From Paraburkholderia bannensis NBRC 103871 (GTDB taxonomy: Bacteria; Pseudomonadota; Gammaproteobacteria; Burkholderiales; Burkholderiaceae), in contig NZ_BAYA01000006.1 in assembly GCF_000685015.1 (NCBI RefSeq), positions 1 through 64,000 of the forward strand: DNA of 64,000 bases, given 5' to 3'. The position numbers and the translations under genes were made by a program. Numbering within the stretch: position 1 is the first letter of the stretch; every line of letters starts with the position of its first letter. Shown piece after piece: positions 1 through 8,376 of the stretch. Under the pieces are notes generated by a model. That model was not told the DNA's origin. It saw only the letters and a list, made by a program, of their open reading frames with translations, and made no database searches.

Positions 1-344
1 AAGCCCGCGCCGCCGCACGTCGCGCCGCTGCGGCCGCACCTGCGGCAGCGACGCCCGCCACGGCAACGCCAGGCGCCAGCACATCGGCCGCGCCCTCGGC
101 ACCCGCAGCCGACGACGCCGAAGCGAAGAAAAAGGCCATCATCCAGGCCGCACTCGAACGCGCGCGCCAGAAGAAGGCCGAACTGGCCGCAAGCGGCGCA
201 GGCCCGCGCAACACCGAGCACGTGAGCGCCGACGTGCAGGCGCAGATCGACGCCGCCGAAGCGCGCCGCAAGCGTCTCGGGATGGCATCGCCGCAGGACG
301 GGCCCGCCCCGGACGCCCCCAAAAAAGACGACAAGCCCGCATAA
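1..344 (+). CDS. rsxB: Electron transport complex subunit RsxB/RnfB, C-terminal tail (partial)
   Basis: Only the last 113 codons are inside the window; the 5' part is cut by the window edge. The visible part has no ferredoxin motif. It is an Ala/Pro-rich linker followed by a charged helix (AIIQAALERARQKKAELA) and a Lys/Pro tail ending PKKDDKPA. In Burkholderia-type genomes such a tail ends the Fe-S subunit RsxB/RnfB, which sits directly upstream of nth, as here (24 bp gap). The Rnf/Rsx complex couples electron transfer between NADH and ferredoxin to ion movement and, in its Rsx role, reduces SoxR. Identity rests on the tail and on synteny, so RsxC, which carries similar repeats, cannot be excluded. 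Confidence 0.6.
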   Translation, partial: ARAAARRAAAAAPAAATPATATPGASTSAAPSAPAADDAEAKKKAIIQAALERARQKKAELAASGAGPRNTEHVSADVQAQIDAAEARRKRLGMASPQDGPAPDAPKKDDKPA

Positions 345-368
345 GAACCCACGGCCCCCATACGAGCC

Positions 369-1013
369 ATGAACGCCACCAAGCGCCGCGCCATCTACGA
401 AACGCTGCAAAGCCTCAACCCGAACCCCACGACCGAGCTGGAGTTTTCGACGCCGTTCGAACTCCTGATCGCCGTGCTGCTGTCCGCGCAGGCCACCGAT
501 GTCTCGGTGAACAAGGCCATGCGCAAGATGTTTCCAGTCGCCAACACGCCCGCCACCGTGCTCGCGCTAGGCGAAGAAGGCGTGGCGGACTACATCAAGA
601 CGATCGGCCTGTACCGCACCAAGGCGAAAAACGTGATCGCCACCTGCCGGATCCTCGTCGAGCAGTACGGCAGCGAGGTGCCGCAGACGCGCGAGGCGCT
701 CGAAAGCCTGCCGGGCGTAGGCCGCAAGACGGCGAACGTGGTGCTCAACACGGCCTTCGGTCATCCGACCATCGCCGTGGACACGCATATTTTCCGCGTC
801 GCCAACCGCACGGGACTCGCGCCAGGCAAGGACGTGAAGGCCGTCGAGACCGCGCTGGAAAAGTTCACGCCCAGGGAGTTCCTGCAGGATGCGCACCATT
901 GGCTGATCCTGCACGGGCGCTACGTCTGCAAGGCGCGCCGCCCCGAGTGCTGGCACTGCGTGATCGAGCCGCTGTGCGAATTCAAGCCGAAAACCCCGCC
1001 GCCCGAGCTCTGA
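369..1013 (+). CDS. nth: Endonuclease III
   Basis: A 214-residue bifunctional DNA glycosylase/AP lyase that removes oxidised pyrimidines in base-excision repair. The helix-hairpin-helix LPGVGRKTANVV contains the catalytic Lys, and the following AVDTHIFRV holds the conserved catalytic Asp. The C-terminus has the full 4Fe-4S ligand pattern C-X6-C-X2-C-X5-C (CKARRPECWHCVIEPLC). Length matches the family (about 211). It follows the rsxB tail and precedes the DUF1841 gene, a common order in Burkholderiaceae. Confidence 0.97.
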   Translation: MNATKRRAIYETLQSLNPNPTTELEFSTPFELLIAVLLSAQATDVSVNKAMRKMFPVANTPATVLALGEEGVADYIKTIGLYRTKAKNVIATCRILVEQYGSEVPQTREALESLPGVGRKTANVVLNTAFGHPTIAVDTHIFRVANRTGLAPGKDVKAVETALEKFTPREFLQDAHHWLILHGRYVCKARRPECWHCVIEPLCEFKPKTPPPEL

Positions 1014-1115
1014 CAGCGCAACCGCGCCCGGCGTCGTAGAATGGATTTCCCGGACGCCGACGCTCTTTCCAGTGGCTTCTGGCCCCGTATCAAACACACC
1101 ACCCCACGATTCACG

Positions 1116-1550
1116 ATGTTCAATCCCAGCCGCGACGAAGTCCGCCGCTTTTTCACCGAGACCTGGCGCAAGCAGCGCGCAGGCGAAATCCTCACGCCGC
1201 TCGAAGCGATTGCCGCCGACTGGATCGTCGAGCATCCCGAATACCACGCGGAACTCGCCGACGCCGACCAGGCCGCCGCCCAGGACTATTCGCCCGAGCG
1301 CGGCCAGACCAACCCCTTCCTGCACCTGTCGATGCATCTGGCGATCAGCGAACAACTGTCGATCGACCAGCCGCCGGGCATCCGCGCGGCGCACGACCGG
1401 CTCGCGGCGCGCATGGGTTCCACCCACGACGCGCAGCACGCGATCATGGAGTGCCTGGGCGAGACGATCTGGGAAGCGCAGCGCACCGGCACGCCGCCCG
1501 ACACCGACGCCTATCTCCAGCGCATCGAGCGCCGCGCCACGCGCGACTGA
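1116..1550 (+). CDS. DUF1841 family protein
   Basis: 144 residues beginning MFNPSRDEVRRFF. The ATG at 1116 is preferred over an in-frame ATG at 1041 because the upstream extension is poorly protein-like and family members start at MFNPS. Conserved family features seen are the N-terminal MFNPSR block, the HPEYH motif and the NPFLHLSMHLAISEQ segment. It is a soluble, mostly helical protein of unknown function found beside nth in many beta- and gammaproteobacteria. No metal-binding or catalytic motif is obvious apart from the clustered histidines. It ends just before a strong bidirectional hairpin terminator. Confidence 0.88.
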   Translation: MFNPSRDEVRRFFTETWRKQRAGEILTPLEAIAADWIVEHPEYHAELADADQAAAQDYSPERGQTNPFLHLSMHLAISEQLSIDQPPGIRAAHDRLAARMGSTHDAQHAIMECLGETIWEAQRTGTPPDTDAYLQRIERRATRD

Positions 1551-1589
1551 GCGACTGAGCGCTAGAAGGCACACGCAACGCCAATAAAA

Positions 1590-1633
1590 ACACCCCGCTT
1601 GCCGCGCGATTTCCAGCGCGGCAAGCGGGGTGT
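1590..1633. terminator. Bidirectional intrinsic terminator
   Basis: An 18-bp perfect stem (ACACCCCGCTTGCCGCGC and its complement) with an 8-nt loop. It is preceded by an A-run and followed by a T-rich stretch, and lies between the convergent DUF1841 gene and the cytochrome c operon. Confidence 0.9.
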
Positions 1634-1671
1634 CTTCGTTTCTAGCGCGCCTGATGCAGCGCGCATCGAGA

Positions 1672-2091
1672 TTACTTCTTGTCGATCAGGTCGCCCTTGA
1701 GCGATTCGATGTAGGCGGCGAGATCCTTCATGTCGCTCTGCGACAGGCTCTGCACCTGCGCCTGCATGATCGGATTGCTGCGGCCGAGATGCGGGTTGCC
1801 GTTGCCCATCTGGTACTGGCGCAGCGCCCAGTAGATGTAGTCGGCGTGCTGGCCCGCGAGCTTCGGATACTCCGGGCTCACTGGCTTGTTCAGGTTCACG
1901 CCGTGGCAGGCCGCGCAGTTGTGGCTGTCGGCGAGCACCTTGCCGTTGGAGGCGTCGGCGGCATGCGCCGGATGCAGCGCGAGCGTCGCGGCCAGCGCAG
2001 CGGCGGCTGAGCCCAGCACTGCAGCTTTAAACAGCGATGCACGCGTATTGGCGCGCGCACCGGCACGCACGGCCGTAAAGGGCTTGTTCAT
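1672..2091 (-). CDS. Periplasmic class I cytochrome c (second of a pair)
   Basis: 139 residues, MNKPFTAVRAG start chosen so that a normal Sec signal peptide is formed (hydrophobic stretch AAVLGSAAAALAATLAL, cleavage near HAADAS). One haem-binding site CAACH follows, and the distal part MGNGNPHLGRSNPIMQ supplies a plausible axial Met. The C-terminal helix LSQSDMKDLAAYIESL is typical of cytochrome c553/c4-like domains. It lies 22 bp after the first cytochrome gene and is surely co-transcribed. The two single-haem proteins together resemble a split di-haem cytochrome c4, a small electron carrier to terminal oxidases; that functional link is inference. Confidence 0.9.
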   Translation of the reverse strand: MNKPFTAVRAGARANTRASLFKAAVLGSAAAALAATLALHPAHAADASNGKVLADSHNCAACHGVNLNKPVSPEYPKLAGQHADYIYWALRQYQMGNGNPHLGRSNPIMQAQVQSLSQSDMKDLAAYIESLKGDLIDKK

Positions 2092-2113
2092 GGATTCTTG
2101 TCTCCCGTGCCGG

Positions 2114-2479
2114 TTACTTCTCGGGGTTGTTCTTGGACGTAGCCGTCTGCGACGCGTAATAAGCCGCGATGTCGGCGATATCCTGGTCACTCAGCGTAGT
2201 CGCGATGGCGTGCATCGTTTCGAAGTGCCGATCGCCCTTCTTGTAGCCGTGCAGCGCGTTCTGGATGTACTGCGCGTTCTGGCCGCCCAGAATGGGCACG
2301 TGATAGACCTCGGGATAGGCGGTGCGGTAGTCGGGAATACCATGACAGCCGATACACATGGCAACCTTGCCTTGACCTGCCTTCGCGTCGCCCACGACAT
2401 CCGCGTGTGCCGTGGCCGCGAAGCCCGCCAGCACGGTCACAACGCCGAGCATGACGCGCTTGCCGACAATTTTTTTCAT
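2114..2479 (-). CDS. Periplasmic class I cytochrome c (first of a pair)
   Basis: 121 residues, MKKIVGKRVMLG start giving a signal peptide cleaved near AHADVVG. Single haem motif CIGCH, then the segment FETMHAIATTLSDQDIADIAAYYAS with the expected axial Met and terminal helix of cytochrome c553-like proteins. First gene of a two-cytochrome operon transcribed away from the MoxR gene. A candidate -10 TATACT lies on the minus strand at 2594-2599 without a convincing -35. Soluble or loosely attached periplasmic electron shuttle by family; its redox partner is not in the window. Confidence 0.9.
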   Translation of the reverse strand: MKKIVGKRVMLGVVTVLAGFAATAHADVVGDAKAGQGKVAMCIGCHGIPDYRTAYPEVYHVPILGGQNAQYIQNALHGYKKGDRHFETMHAIATTLSDQDIADIAAYYASQTATSKNNPEK

Positions 2480-2906
2480 AGCATCCAACCTGGCTTGAGG
2501 GGATTCGAACGCCCGAACCGCAGGCCACGGCCTGCGCCGCATTACTGCTGTTTTACTTTTGGGTCGCCGTGCAGGCCGAAAAAAATCGGTCTGAGTATAC
2601 CGCGACGCCGCGCAGCCCGTCCACGGGGCTGCCGCCCGCCGCGCGCCCGCTCAGGCCCGCCAGACGGGGCTTGGGCGTTGTGTGGGCGGCCCGGGCGGCG
2701 GGTCGTGCGGGTCATCCCTGATGCGCTGCACGCGACATGCATGCCGCACGCAACGATGGATAAAACGCTGACGGTTCGGTTCGGAAACACTGGCGATGCG
2801 GTGCTCAATGAGTACCGCATCGGGCGGAGCCAACGATACGCGAGCCCCCTCTGAAGCAACACCCCATCTGACTTATACTGGGATTTTTTTCAGCGAGCGG
2901 TTCATC
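2480..2906. other. 427-bp divergent intergenic region (cytochrome c / MoxR)
   Basis: No gene with plausible codon use is seen. The middle is very GC-rich with no clear repeat. Towards the MoxR side there is a -10-like TATACT at 2874-2879, with CTGAAG 17 bp upstream as a weak -35. Towards the cytochromes there is TATACT on the minus strand at 2594-2599. These are probably the two divergent promoters. Confidence 0.45.
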
Positions 2907-3758
2907 ATGCGCGCCACGCGTTTCGAAGGCTCTTCGCAGTACGTCGCCACCGACGATCTCAAGCTCGCGGTCAACGCCGCCATCACACTGAAGCGCCCGC
3001 TGCTCATCAAGGGCGAGCCCGGCACCGGCAAGACCATGCTGGCCGAGGAAGTCGCCGCCGCGCTGGACATGCCGCTGATGCAATGGCACATCAAGTCCAC
3101 CACGAAGGCGCAGCAAGGCCTCTACGAATACGACGCGGTGTCGCGCCTGCGCGATTCGCAGCTGGGCGACGAGCGCGTCAAGGACATCCGCAACTACATC
3201 GTCAAGGGCGTGCTGTGGCAGGCGTTCGAGTCGGAGCAGCAAAGCGTGCTGCTGATCGACGAGATCGACAAGGCCGATATCGAGTTCCCCAACGACCTGC
3301 TGCGCGAACTCGACCGCATGGAGTTCTACGTCTACGAGACGCGCGAGCTCATCAAGGCAAAGCAGCGCCCGCTCGTCATCATCACGTCGAACAACGAGAA
3401 GGAACTGCCGGACGCATTCCTGCGCCGCTGCTTCTTCCACTACATCAGCTTCCCCGATCCGGCCACGATGCAGCGCATCGTCGAGGTGCACTACCCCGGT
3501 ATCCGCCGCGAGCTGCTCAACGCCGCGATGGAAAGCTTCTTCGAGCTGCGTAATGTCGCGGGCCTGAAGAAAAAACCTTCGACGTCCGAACTGCTCGACT
3601 GGCTCAAGCTGCTGCTCGCCGAAGACATTCCGCCCGAAGCGTTGCGCGCGGCGGACGGCTCGAAGTCGATGCCGCCGCTCGCAGGCGCGCTGCTCAAGAA
3701 CGAACAGGACATGACGCTGTTCGAGCGGCTCATCTACATGAACCGCCACAACCGCTGA
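2907..3758 (+). CDS. MoxR-family AAA+ ATPase
   Basis: 283 residues. Walker A GEPGTGKT, Walker B LLIDEIDKAD, sensor-1 ITSNNEKELPDAFLRRC and the MoxR signature region FHYISFPDP are all intact. MoxR ATPases act as chaperone-like remodelling factors that work with VWA-domain partners to load metal cofactors or mature multi-subunit enzymes. The next gene, 40 bp downstream, encodes such a VWA protein. Start at ATG 2907 (MRATRFEGSSQYVATDD) fits family length; a longer reading from 2796 runs through promoter-like sequence. The substrate enzyme is not evident, although a cytochrome pair is divergent. Confidence 0.93.
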   Translation: MRATRFEGSSQYVATDDLKLAVNAAITLKRPLLIKGEPGTGKTMLAEEVAAALDMPLMQWHIKSTTKAQQGLYEYDAVSRLRDSQLGDERVKDIRNYIVKGVLWQAFESEQQSVLLIDEIDKADIEFPNDLLRELDRMEFYVYETRELIKAKQRPLVIITSNNEKELPDAFLRRCFFHYISFPDPATMQRIVEVHYPGIRRELLNAAMESFFELRNVAGLKKKPSTSELLDWLKLLLAEDIPPEALRAADGSKSMPPLAGALLKNEQDMTLFERLIYMNRHNR

Positions 3759-3798
3759 GCCGCGCACGCGACAGGCACCCGAAGCACGGAGAACCCGC

Positions 3799-4971
3799 AT
3801 GCTGATCGACTTCTTCTACACGCTGCGCGACGCGAAGCTGCCCGTCTCCGTGAAGGAATACCTCACGCTCGTGGAAGCGCTCAAGGAGCGCGTGATCGCG
3901 CCGTCGCTCGACGACTTCTACTACCTCGCGCGCATGACGCTCGTGAAGGACGAGCAGTATTTCGACCGTTTCGACCAGGCGTTCGGCGCATATTTTCGCG
4001 GCATCGAGAAGAAGTCCGAACAGGCTTTCGAGATTCCCGAGGACTGGCTCAAGAAGAAGCTCGAACGCGATTTCACGCCCGAGCAGCGCGCGCAGATCGA
4101 AGCGATGGGCGGCCTCGACAAGCTCATGGAGCGCCTCAAAGAGCTGTTCGAGGAGCAAAAGGAGCGCCACGAGGGCGGCAGCAAGTGGATCGGCACGGGC
4201 GGCACTTCGCCGTTCGGCAACGGCGGCTATAACCCCGAAGGCATTCGCATCGGCGGCGAAGGCGGCCAGCGCAGCGCCGTGAAGGTGTGGGATGCGCGCG
4301 CGTTTCGCGATTACGACGACCAGGTCGAGATCGGCACGCGCAACATCAAGGTGGCCTTGCGACGCCTGCGCCGTTTCGCGCGCGAAGGCGCGGTCGAGGA
4401 ACTCGATCTCGACGGCACGATCCGCAGCACCGCCGCCAACGCGGGCTGGCTCGATCTCAAGATGGTGCCGGAGCGCCACAACAACGTGAAAGTGCTGATG
4501 CTGCTCGACGTGGGTGGCTCGATGGACGATCACATCAAGCGCACCGAAGAGCTGTTCTCCGCCGCCAAGGCCGAGTTCAAGCACCTGGAGTTCTACTACT
4601 TCCACAACTGCGTCTACGACTATCTGTGGAAGAACAACCGCCGCCGTCACGCCGAGCGCACGCCCACCTGGGATCTGCTGCACAAGTTCACGCCCGACTA
4701 CAAGCTCATCTTCGTCGGCGACGCGACCATGAGCCCCTATGAAGTGCTGCAACCGGGCGGCTCGGTCGAGTACAACAACCCCGAAGCGGGCGCTGTCTGG
4801 CTGCGGCGTCTGGCCGACCAGTTCCCGCATTTCGCGTGGCTCAATCCCGAGCCCGAGCGGCTCTGGGAATACCGCCAGTCGGTGTCGGTGATCCGCGAGA
4901 TTCTCGGGCATCGCATGTATCCGCTGACCGTCGCGGGACTGGAAACCGCCATGCGCGTGCTGAGCAAATAA
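3799..4971 (+). CDS. VWA domain protein, CoxE-like partner of MoxR
   Basis: 390 residues with a good Shine-Dalgarno (GGAG) before the ATG. The N-terminal half is helical and charged (residues about 1-130), followed by a Gly-rich segment (residues about 133-155). The VWA domain is in the C-terminal half, with a MIDAS-type motif LLDVGGSMDDH at about residues 235-245; the canonical DxSxS is changed to DVGGS. This matches the CoxE/YehP-like proteins encoded after MoxR ATPases. The pair probably forms a remodelling complex for cofactor insertion, but the client is unknown. A glycine replacing the first MIDAS serine is noteworthy yet common in this subfamily. Confidence 0.88.
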   Translation: MLIDFFYTLRDAKLPVSVKEYLTLVEALKERVIAPSLDDFYYLARMTLVKDEQYFDRFDQAFGAYFRGIEKKSEQAFEIPEDWLKKKLERDFTPEQRAQIEAMGGLDKLMERLKELFEEQKERHEGGSKWIGTGGTSPFGNGGYNPEGIRIGGEGGQRSAVKVWDARAFRDYDDQVEIGTRNIKVALRRLRRFAREGAVEELDLDGTIRSTAANAGWLDLKMVPERHNNVKVLMLLDVGGSMDDHIKRTEELFSAAKAEFKHLEFYYFHNCVYDYLWKNNRRRHAERTPTWDLLHKFTPDYKLIFVGDATMSPYEVLQPGGSVEYNNPEAGAVWLRRLADQFPHFAWLNPEPERLWEYRQSVSVIREILGHRMYPLTVAGLETAMRVLSK

Positions 4972-5080
4972 GGCATCGATCAGCCCGCCGCGCCGCTGCA
5001 CACCCCTTCACGCTAGCCAGCCGTTCGACCAGACGGTTGCGCGCACAACCTCACACAATAAATACGAGGAGAGTTTCAGC

Positions 5081-6298
5081 ATGACCGCGCCTTCATCCCC
5101 CGACCTGCCGGCAAGCGCCCGGCCGGGACCGCTGCGGCCGCTCGCCGATACGTCGGTTGCCACGATCGTGGCCGGTTTCGTCGCGATGATGACGGGCTAC
5201 ACCAGTTCGCTGGTGCTGATGTTCCAGGCCGGCCAGGCCGCGCACCTCACCGACGCGCAGATTTCCTCGTGGATCTGGGCGCTTTCGATTGGCATGGCCG
5301 TGACCACCATCGGCCTGTCGCTGTGGTTTCGCGCGCCCACCGTGGTGGCATGGTCGACACCGGGCGCGGCGCTGCTCATCAGCTCGCTGCCGCACGTGCC
5401 GTACGCCGAGGCCATCGGCGCGTATATCGTCTGCGCCGTGCTGCTCACCGCCGTGGGCCTCACCGGCTGGTTCGACACGCTGATGAAGCGCATTCCCGCC
5501 GGCATCGCGGCGGCGCTGCTCGCGGGCATCCTGTTCGAAATCGGCATCGAGATCTTTCACGCCGCCCAGGTGCAGACGCCGCTCGTGCTCACGATGTTCT
5601 TCGCCTACCTGCTGATGAAGCGCTTCGTGCCGCGCTATGCGATCGTCGGCACGCTGGTCGTCGGGATCGCGGCGGCGGCGGCGCTCGGGCTGCTCGATTT
5701 CAGCCATTTCCACGTGGCCGTGGCGAAACCCGTGTTCACCATGCCCGCATTCTCGGTGCAGGCGATCGTCAGCATCGGCATTCCGTTGTTCGTCGTGGCG
5801 ATGGCCTCGCAGAACGTGCCCGGCATCGCCGTGATCCGCGCCGATGGCTACGACACGCCCTCCTCGCCGCTGATCGCCACCACGGGCCTCGCCTCGCTCG
5901 TGCTCGCGCCGTTCGGCTCGCACGGCATCAACCTCGCGGCGATCACGGCGGCGATCTGCACCGGCCCGCACGCGCACGAAGACCGCACCAAGCGCTACAT
6001 GGCGGCGGTCTGGTGCGGCATCTTCTACCTGATTGCGGGCACCTTCGGCGCGACCATCGCGGCGCTGTTCGCGGCGTTTCCGCAGGCGCTGGTGGTGTCG
6101 ATCGCGGCGCTCGCGCTGTTCGGCTCGATCATGAGCGGCCTCACCAACGCGATGCAGAACCCCAAAGAGCGCGAGGCCGCGCTCGTGACCTTCATGGTGA
6201 CGGCCTCGGGCCTCACGCTGCTGTCCATCGGCGCGGCGTTCTGGGGGCTGGTGGCGGGCGTCGTCACGCAGGTCGTGCTCAGCGCACGCAAGGCGTAA
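5081..6298 (+). CDS. BenE-family benzoate/H+ symporter-like permease
   Basis: 405 residues with about 12 hydrophobic segments. The conserved pore region SQNVPGIAVIRADGY and the following LASLVLAPFGSHGINLAAITAAICTG block are diagnostic of the BenE/NCS2-like fold. A strong ribosome site (GAGGAGAG, about 7 nt spacing) sets the start. By family it imports benzoate or a related aromatic acid with protons across the inner membrane. No benzoate catabolic genes are nearby, so the true substrate is open. It seems to be a single gene, 109 bp after the VWA gene. Confidence 0.9.
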   Translation: MTAPSSPDLPASARPGPLRPLADTSVATIVAGFVAMMTGYTSSLVLMFQAGQAAHLTDAQISSWIWALSIGMAVTTIGLSLWFRAPTVVAWSTPGAALLISSLPHVPYAEAIGAYIVCAVLLTAVGLTGWFDTLMKRIPAGIAAALLAGILFEIGIEIFHAAQVQTPLVLTMFFAYLLMKRFVPRYAIVGTLVVGIAAAAALGLLDFSHFHVAVAKPVFTMPAFSVQAIVSIGIPLFVVAMASQNVPGIAVIRADGYDTPSSPLIATTGLASLVLAPFGSHGINLAAITAAICTGPHAHEDRTKRYMAAVWCGIFYLIAGTFGATIAALFAAFPQALVVSIAALALFGSIMSGLTNAMQNPKEREAALVTFMVTASGLTLLSIGAAFWGLVAGVVTQVVLSARKA

Positions 6299-6624
6299 TG
6301 GGTCGACGACCACGACGGGCGTGACGCCAGCCAATCGAAAGCCCCGGCACCGGATTTGCGCCAATTTTTGTTCGGGACGCCCGCGTCATCGCACCGCCTC
6401 CCGATCCGCCATAAAATAACGTAGTGAGAGCCGCGCCGATCTGTCCGATCCGTCCGAACCTTCCCAGGCCGGATCTGGGTCGATCCCATCGGCGCGGCAC
6501 CGCCCTTTCGCGTACAGGCGTATAGCGTTTAGCGTTCCGCCCTGCGCACCCAGGCCAGCCGCCCGGGCGCACAGGCTGTTCAACTTTCCCCGACGCCGGC
6601 GCGCATGCGCCCACAAGGCCAGAC
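6299..6624. other. 326-bp intergenic region upstream of transaldolase
   Basis: No convincing gene. An A/T-rich patch at 6411-6420 contains TAAAAT, the best -10 candidate for tal, but no good -35 is seen 16-18 bp before it. The rest is GC-rich with no notable repeats. Confidence 0.35.
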
Positions 6625-7584
6625 ATGACTACCGCACTCGATCAGCTCAAGCAGTACACCACCGTCGTCGCCGACACGGGCGACTTCCAGCAATTCGTCC
6701 AGTACAAGCCGCAGGACGCGACCACCAACCCGTCGCTGATCCTCAAGGCCGTGCAGAAGGCGGAATACCGCCCGCTGCTCGAAAAAACCGTGCGCGATCA
6801 CGCGAGCGAGTCGGTCGAAGCGATCATCGACCACCTGCTGATCGCTTTCGGCACCGAAATCCTCAAGATCATCCCGGGCCGCGTCTCGACCGAAGTCGAC
6901 GCGCGTCTGTCGTTCGACACGCAGAAGTCGATCGACAAGGCCCATCACATCATCGACCTCTACAAGCAGGCCGGCATCGAGAAAGAGCGCGTGCTGATCA
7001 AGCTTGCCTCGACGTGGGAAGGCATCCGCGCCGCCGAAGTGCTGCAGAAGGAAGGCATCCGCTGCAACATGACGCTGCTGTTCTCGCTCGCCCAGGCCGC
7101 GGCCTGCGCCGAAGCGGGCGCGCAGCTGATCTCGCCGTTCGTCGGCCGCATCTATGACTGGTACAAGAAGGCCAAGGGCGCGGACTGGGACGACGCGAAG
7201 GACGGCGGCGCCAACGATCCGGGCGTGCAGTCGGTGCGCAAGATCTACGCGTACTACAAGAAGTTCGGCTACAAGACCGAAGTGATGGGCGCGAGCTTCC
7301 GCAACACGAGCCAGATCGTCGAACTCGCGGGCTGCGACCTGCTCACGATCAGCCCCGACCTGCTGCAAAAGCTGCAAGACAGCAGCGAAAAGATCGACCG
7401 CAAGCTCTCGCCCGAAGCGTTCGCGAACGAGCAGATCGAGCGCATTGGCGTGGACGAGCCGACCTTCCGCTTCCTGCTCAACGAAGACGCGATGGCGACC
7501 GAAAAGCTCGCCGAAGGCATTCGCGCCTTCGCCGCCGATGCAGTGAAGCTCGACAAGATGGTCGAGGAACTGCGCGCGAAGTAA
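6625..7584 (+). CDS. tal: Transaldolase
   Basis: 319 residues, the length of the TalB-type enzyme. It transfers a dihydroxyacetone unit between sedoheptulose-7-phosphate and glyceraldehyde-3-phosphate in the non-oxidative pentose phosphate pathway. Conserved elements are the N-terminal [12 protein letters not shown], the [13 protein letters not shown] block, the Schiff-base lysine in [12 protein letters not shown], the NMTLLFS strand and the [12 protein letters not shown] motif. It stands alone, followed by a hairpin terminator. Cytoplasmic; no regulator is seen nearby. Confidence 0.97.
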   Translation: MTTALDQLKQYTTVVADTGDFQQFVQYKPQDATTNPSLILKAVQKAEYRPLLEKTVRDHASESVEAIIDHLLIAFGTEILKIIPGRVSTEVDARLSFDTQKSIDKAHHIIDLYKQAGIEKERVLIKLASTWEGIRAAEVLQKEGIRCNMTLLFSLAQAAACAEAGAQLISPFVGRIYDWYKKAKGADWDDAKDGGANDPGVQSVRKIYAYYKKFGYKTEVMGASFRNTSQIVELAGCDLLTISPDLLQKLQDSSEKIDRKLSPEAFANEQIERIGVDEPTFRFLLNEDAMATEKLAEGIRAFAADAVKLDKMVEELRAK

Positions 7585-7914
7585 GCGCCACGTTAAGTCG
7601 TCATCACGCGCCTGGCGACCAGGCGCGGGCATGATCCGAAGGGCCGCGCCATCCAGCATGGGCGGCCCTTTTTGCATGGCGCGTCAGCCTGCAACCTCCA
7701 TTCCCGTCTGCGCTCTCGCAAACCCTGGCGACATGTGTCCCCGAACCGTGCATGCGCGCGCCTAGAATCAGGGCAGCGGCCCACGAGCCGCACGATTCCG
7801 GCCCCCGATGTTGGCGACGTCACCCCACAGACGCGTTACGACGCGCCGCACATGCTCACGCATGAACGCGGCTCAAGGGGCCGGCCAAACGTCCAGTCCG
7901 CAAGGAAGATGACG
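7585..7914. other. 330-bp intergenic region tal / VOC gene
   Basis: Contains the tal terminator near 7641-7673 and a -10-like TAGAAT at 7763-7768 that may drive the downstream VOC gene; no matching -35 was found. No gene is seen. Confidence 0.4.
7641..7673 (+). terminator. Intrinsic terminator of tal
   Basis: Hairpin GGGCCGCGCCAT / ATGGGCGGCCC with a one-base bulge and a 5-nt loop, followed directly by TTTTT. Confidence 0.85.
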
Positions 7915-8346
7915 ATGCAAATTCAGCCCTATCTGTTCTACAACGGCACCTGCGAGGAAGCGATCGCGTTCTATCGCGAAGCGCTCGGCGCCACGGAGCT
8001 GTTCAAGATGCGCTTCAAGGACGGCCCGCCCGATCCGCAGCGCCCGATGCCGCCCGAGCTGGCCGACAAGATCATGCACGCGACGATCCAGGTCGGCGAT
8101 GCGCAGCTGATGATGTCCGATGGCGGCTGCATGACCCAGCACGACACCTTCACCGGCTTCAGTGTGTCGCTGACCGCGCCCGATGCCGCCACGGCTCAAC
8201 GCTATTTCGACGCGCTCTCGCAAGGCGCGCAGATCGGCATGCCGTTCCAGAAGACCTTCTGGTCGCCCGGCTTCGGCATGCTGACCGACAAGTTCGGCGT
8301 GCCGTGGATGGTCACCGCGCCGCCGCTCGAAAGTCCCTCGCCGTAA
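7915..8346 (+). CDS. VOC family protein (PhnB/3-demethylubiquinone-like)
   Basis: 143 residues starting MQIQPYLFYNGTCEEAIAFY. An AAGGAAG ribosome site ends 6 nt before ATG 7915, making that start better than the ATG at 7909. One double beta-alpha-beta-beta-beta unit characteristic of the glyoxalase/VOC superfamily is visible, including the PYLFYNG...EAIAFYREALGA opening and the terminal FWSPGFGMLTDKFGVPWMV motif of PhnB-like proteins. Members of this subgroup are small cytosolic dimers of largely unknown substrate. The neighbours give no pathway clue. Confidence 0.9.
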   Translation: MQIQPYLFYNGTCEEAIAFYREALGATELFKMRFKDGPPDPQRPMPPELADKIMHATIQVGDAQLMMSDGGCMTQHDTFTGFSVSLTAPDAATAQRYFDALSQGAQIGMPFQKTFWSPGFGMLTDKFGVPWMVTAPPLESPSP

Positions 8347-8376
8347 GGGTTTCGCAACGGCCCCGATGCGCGCGCG

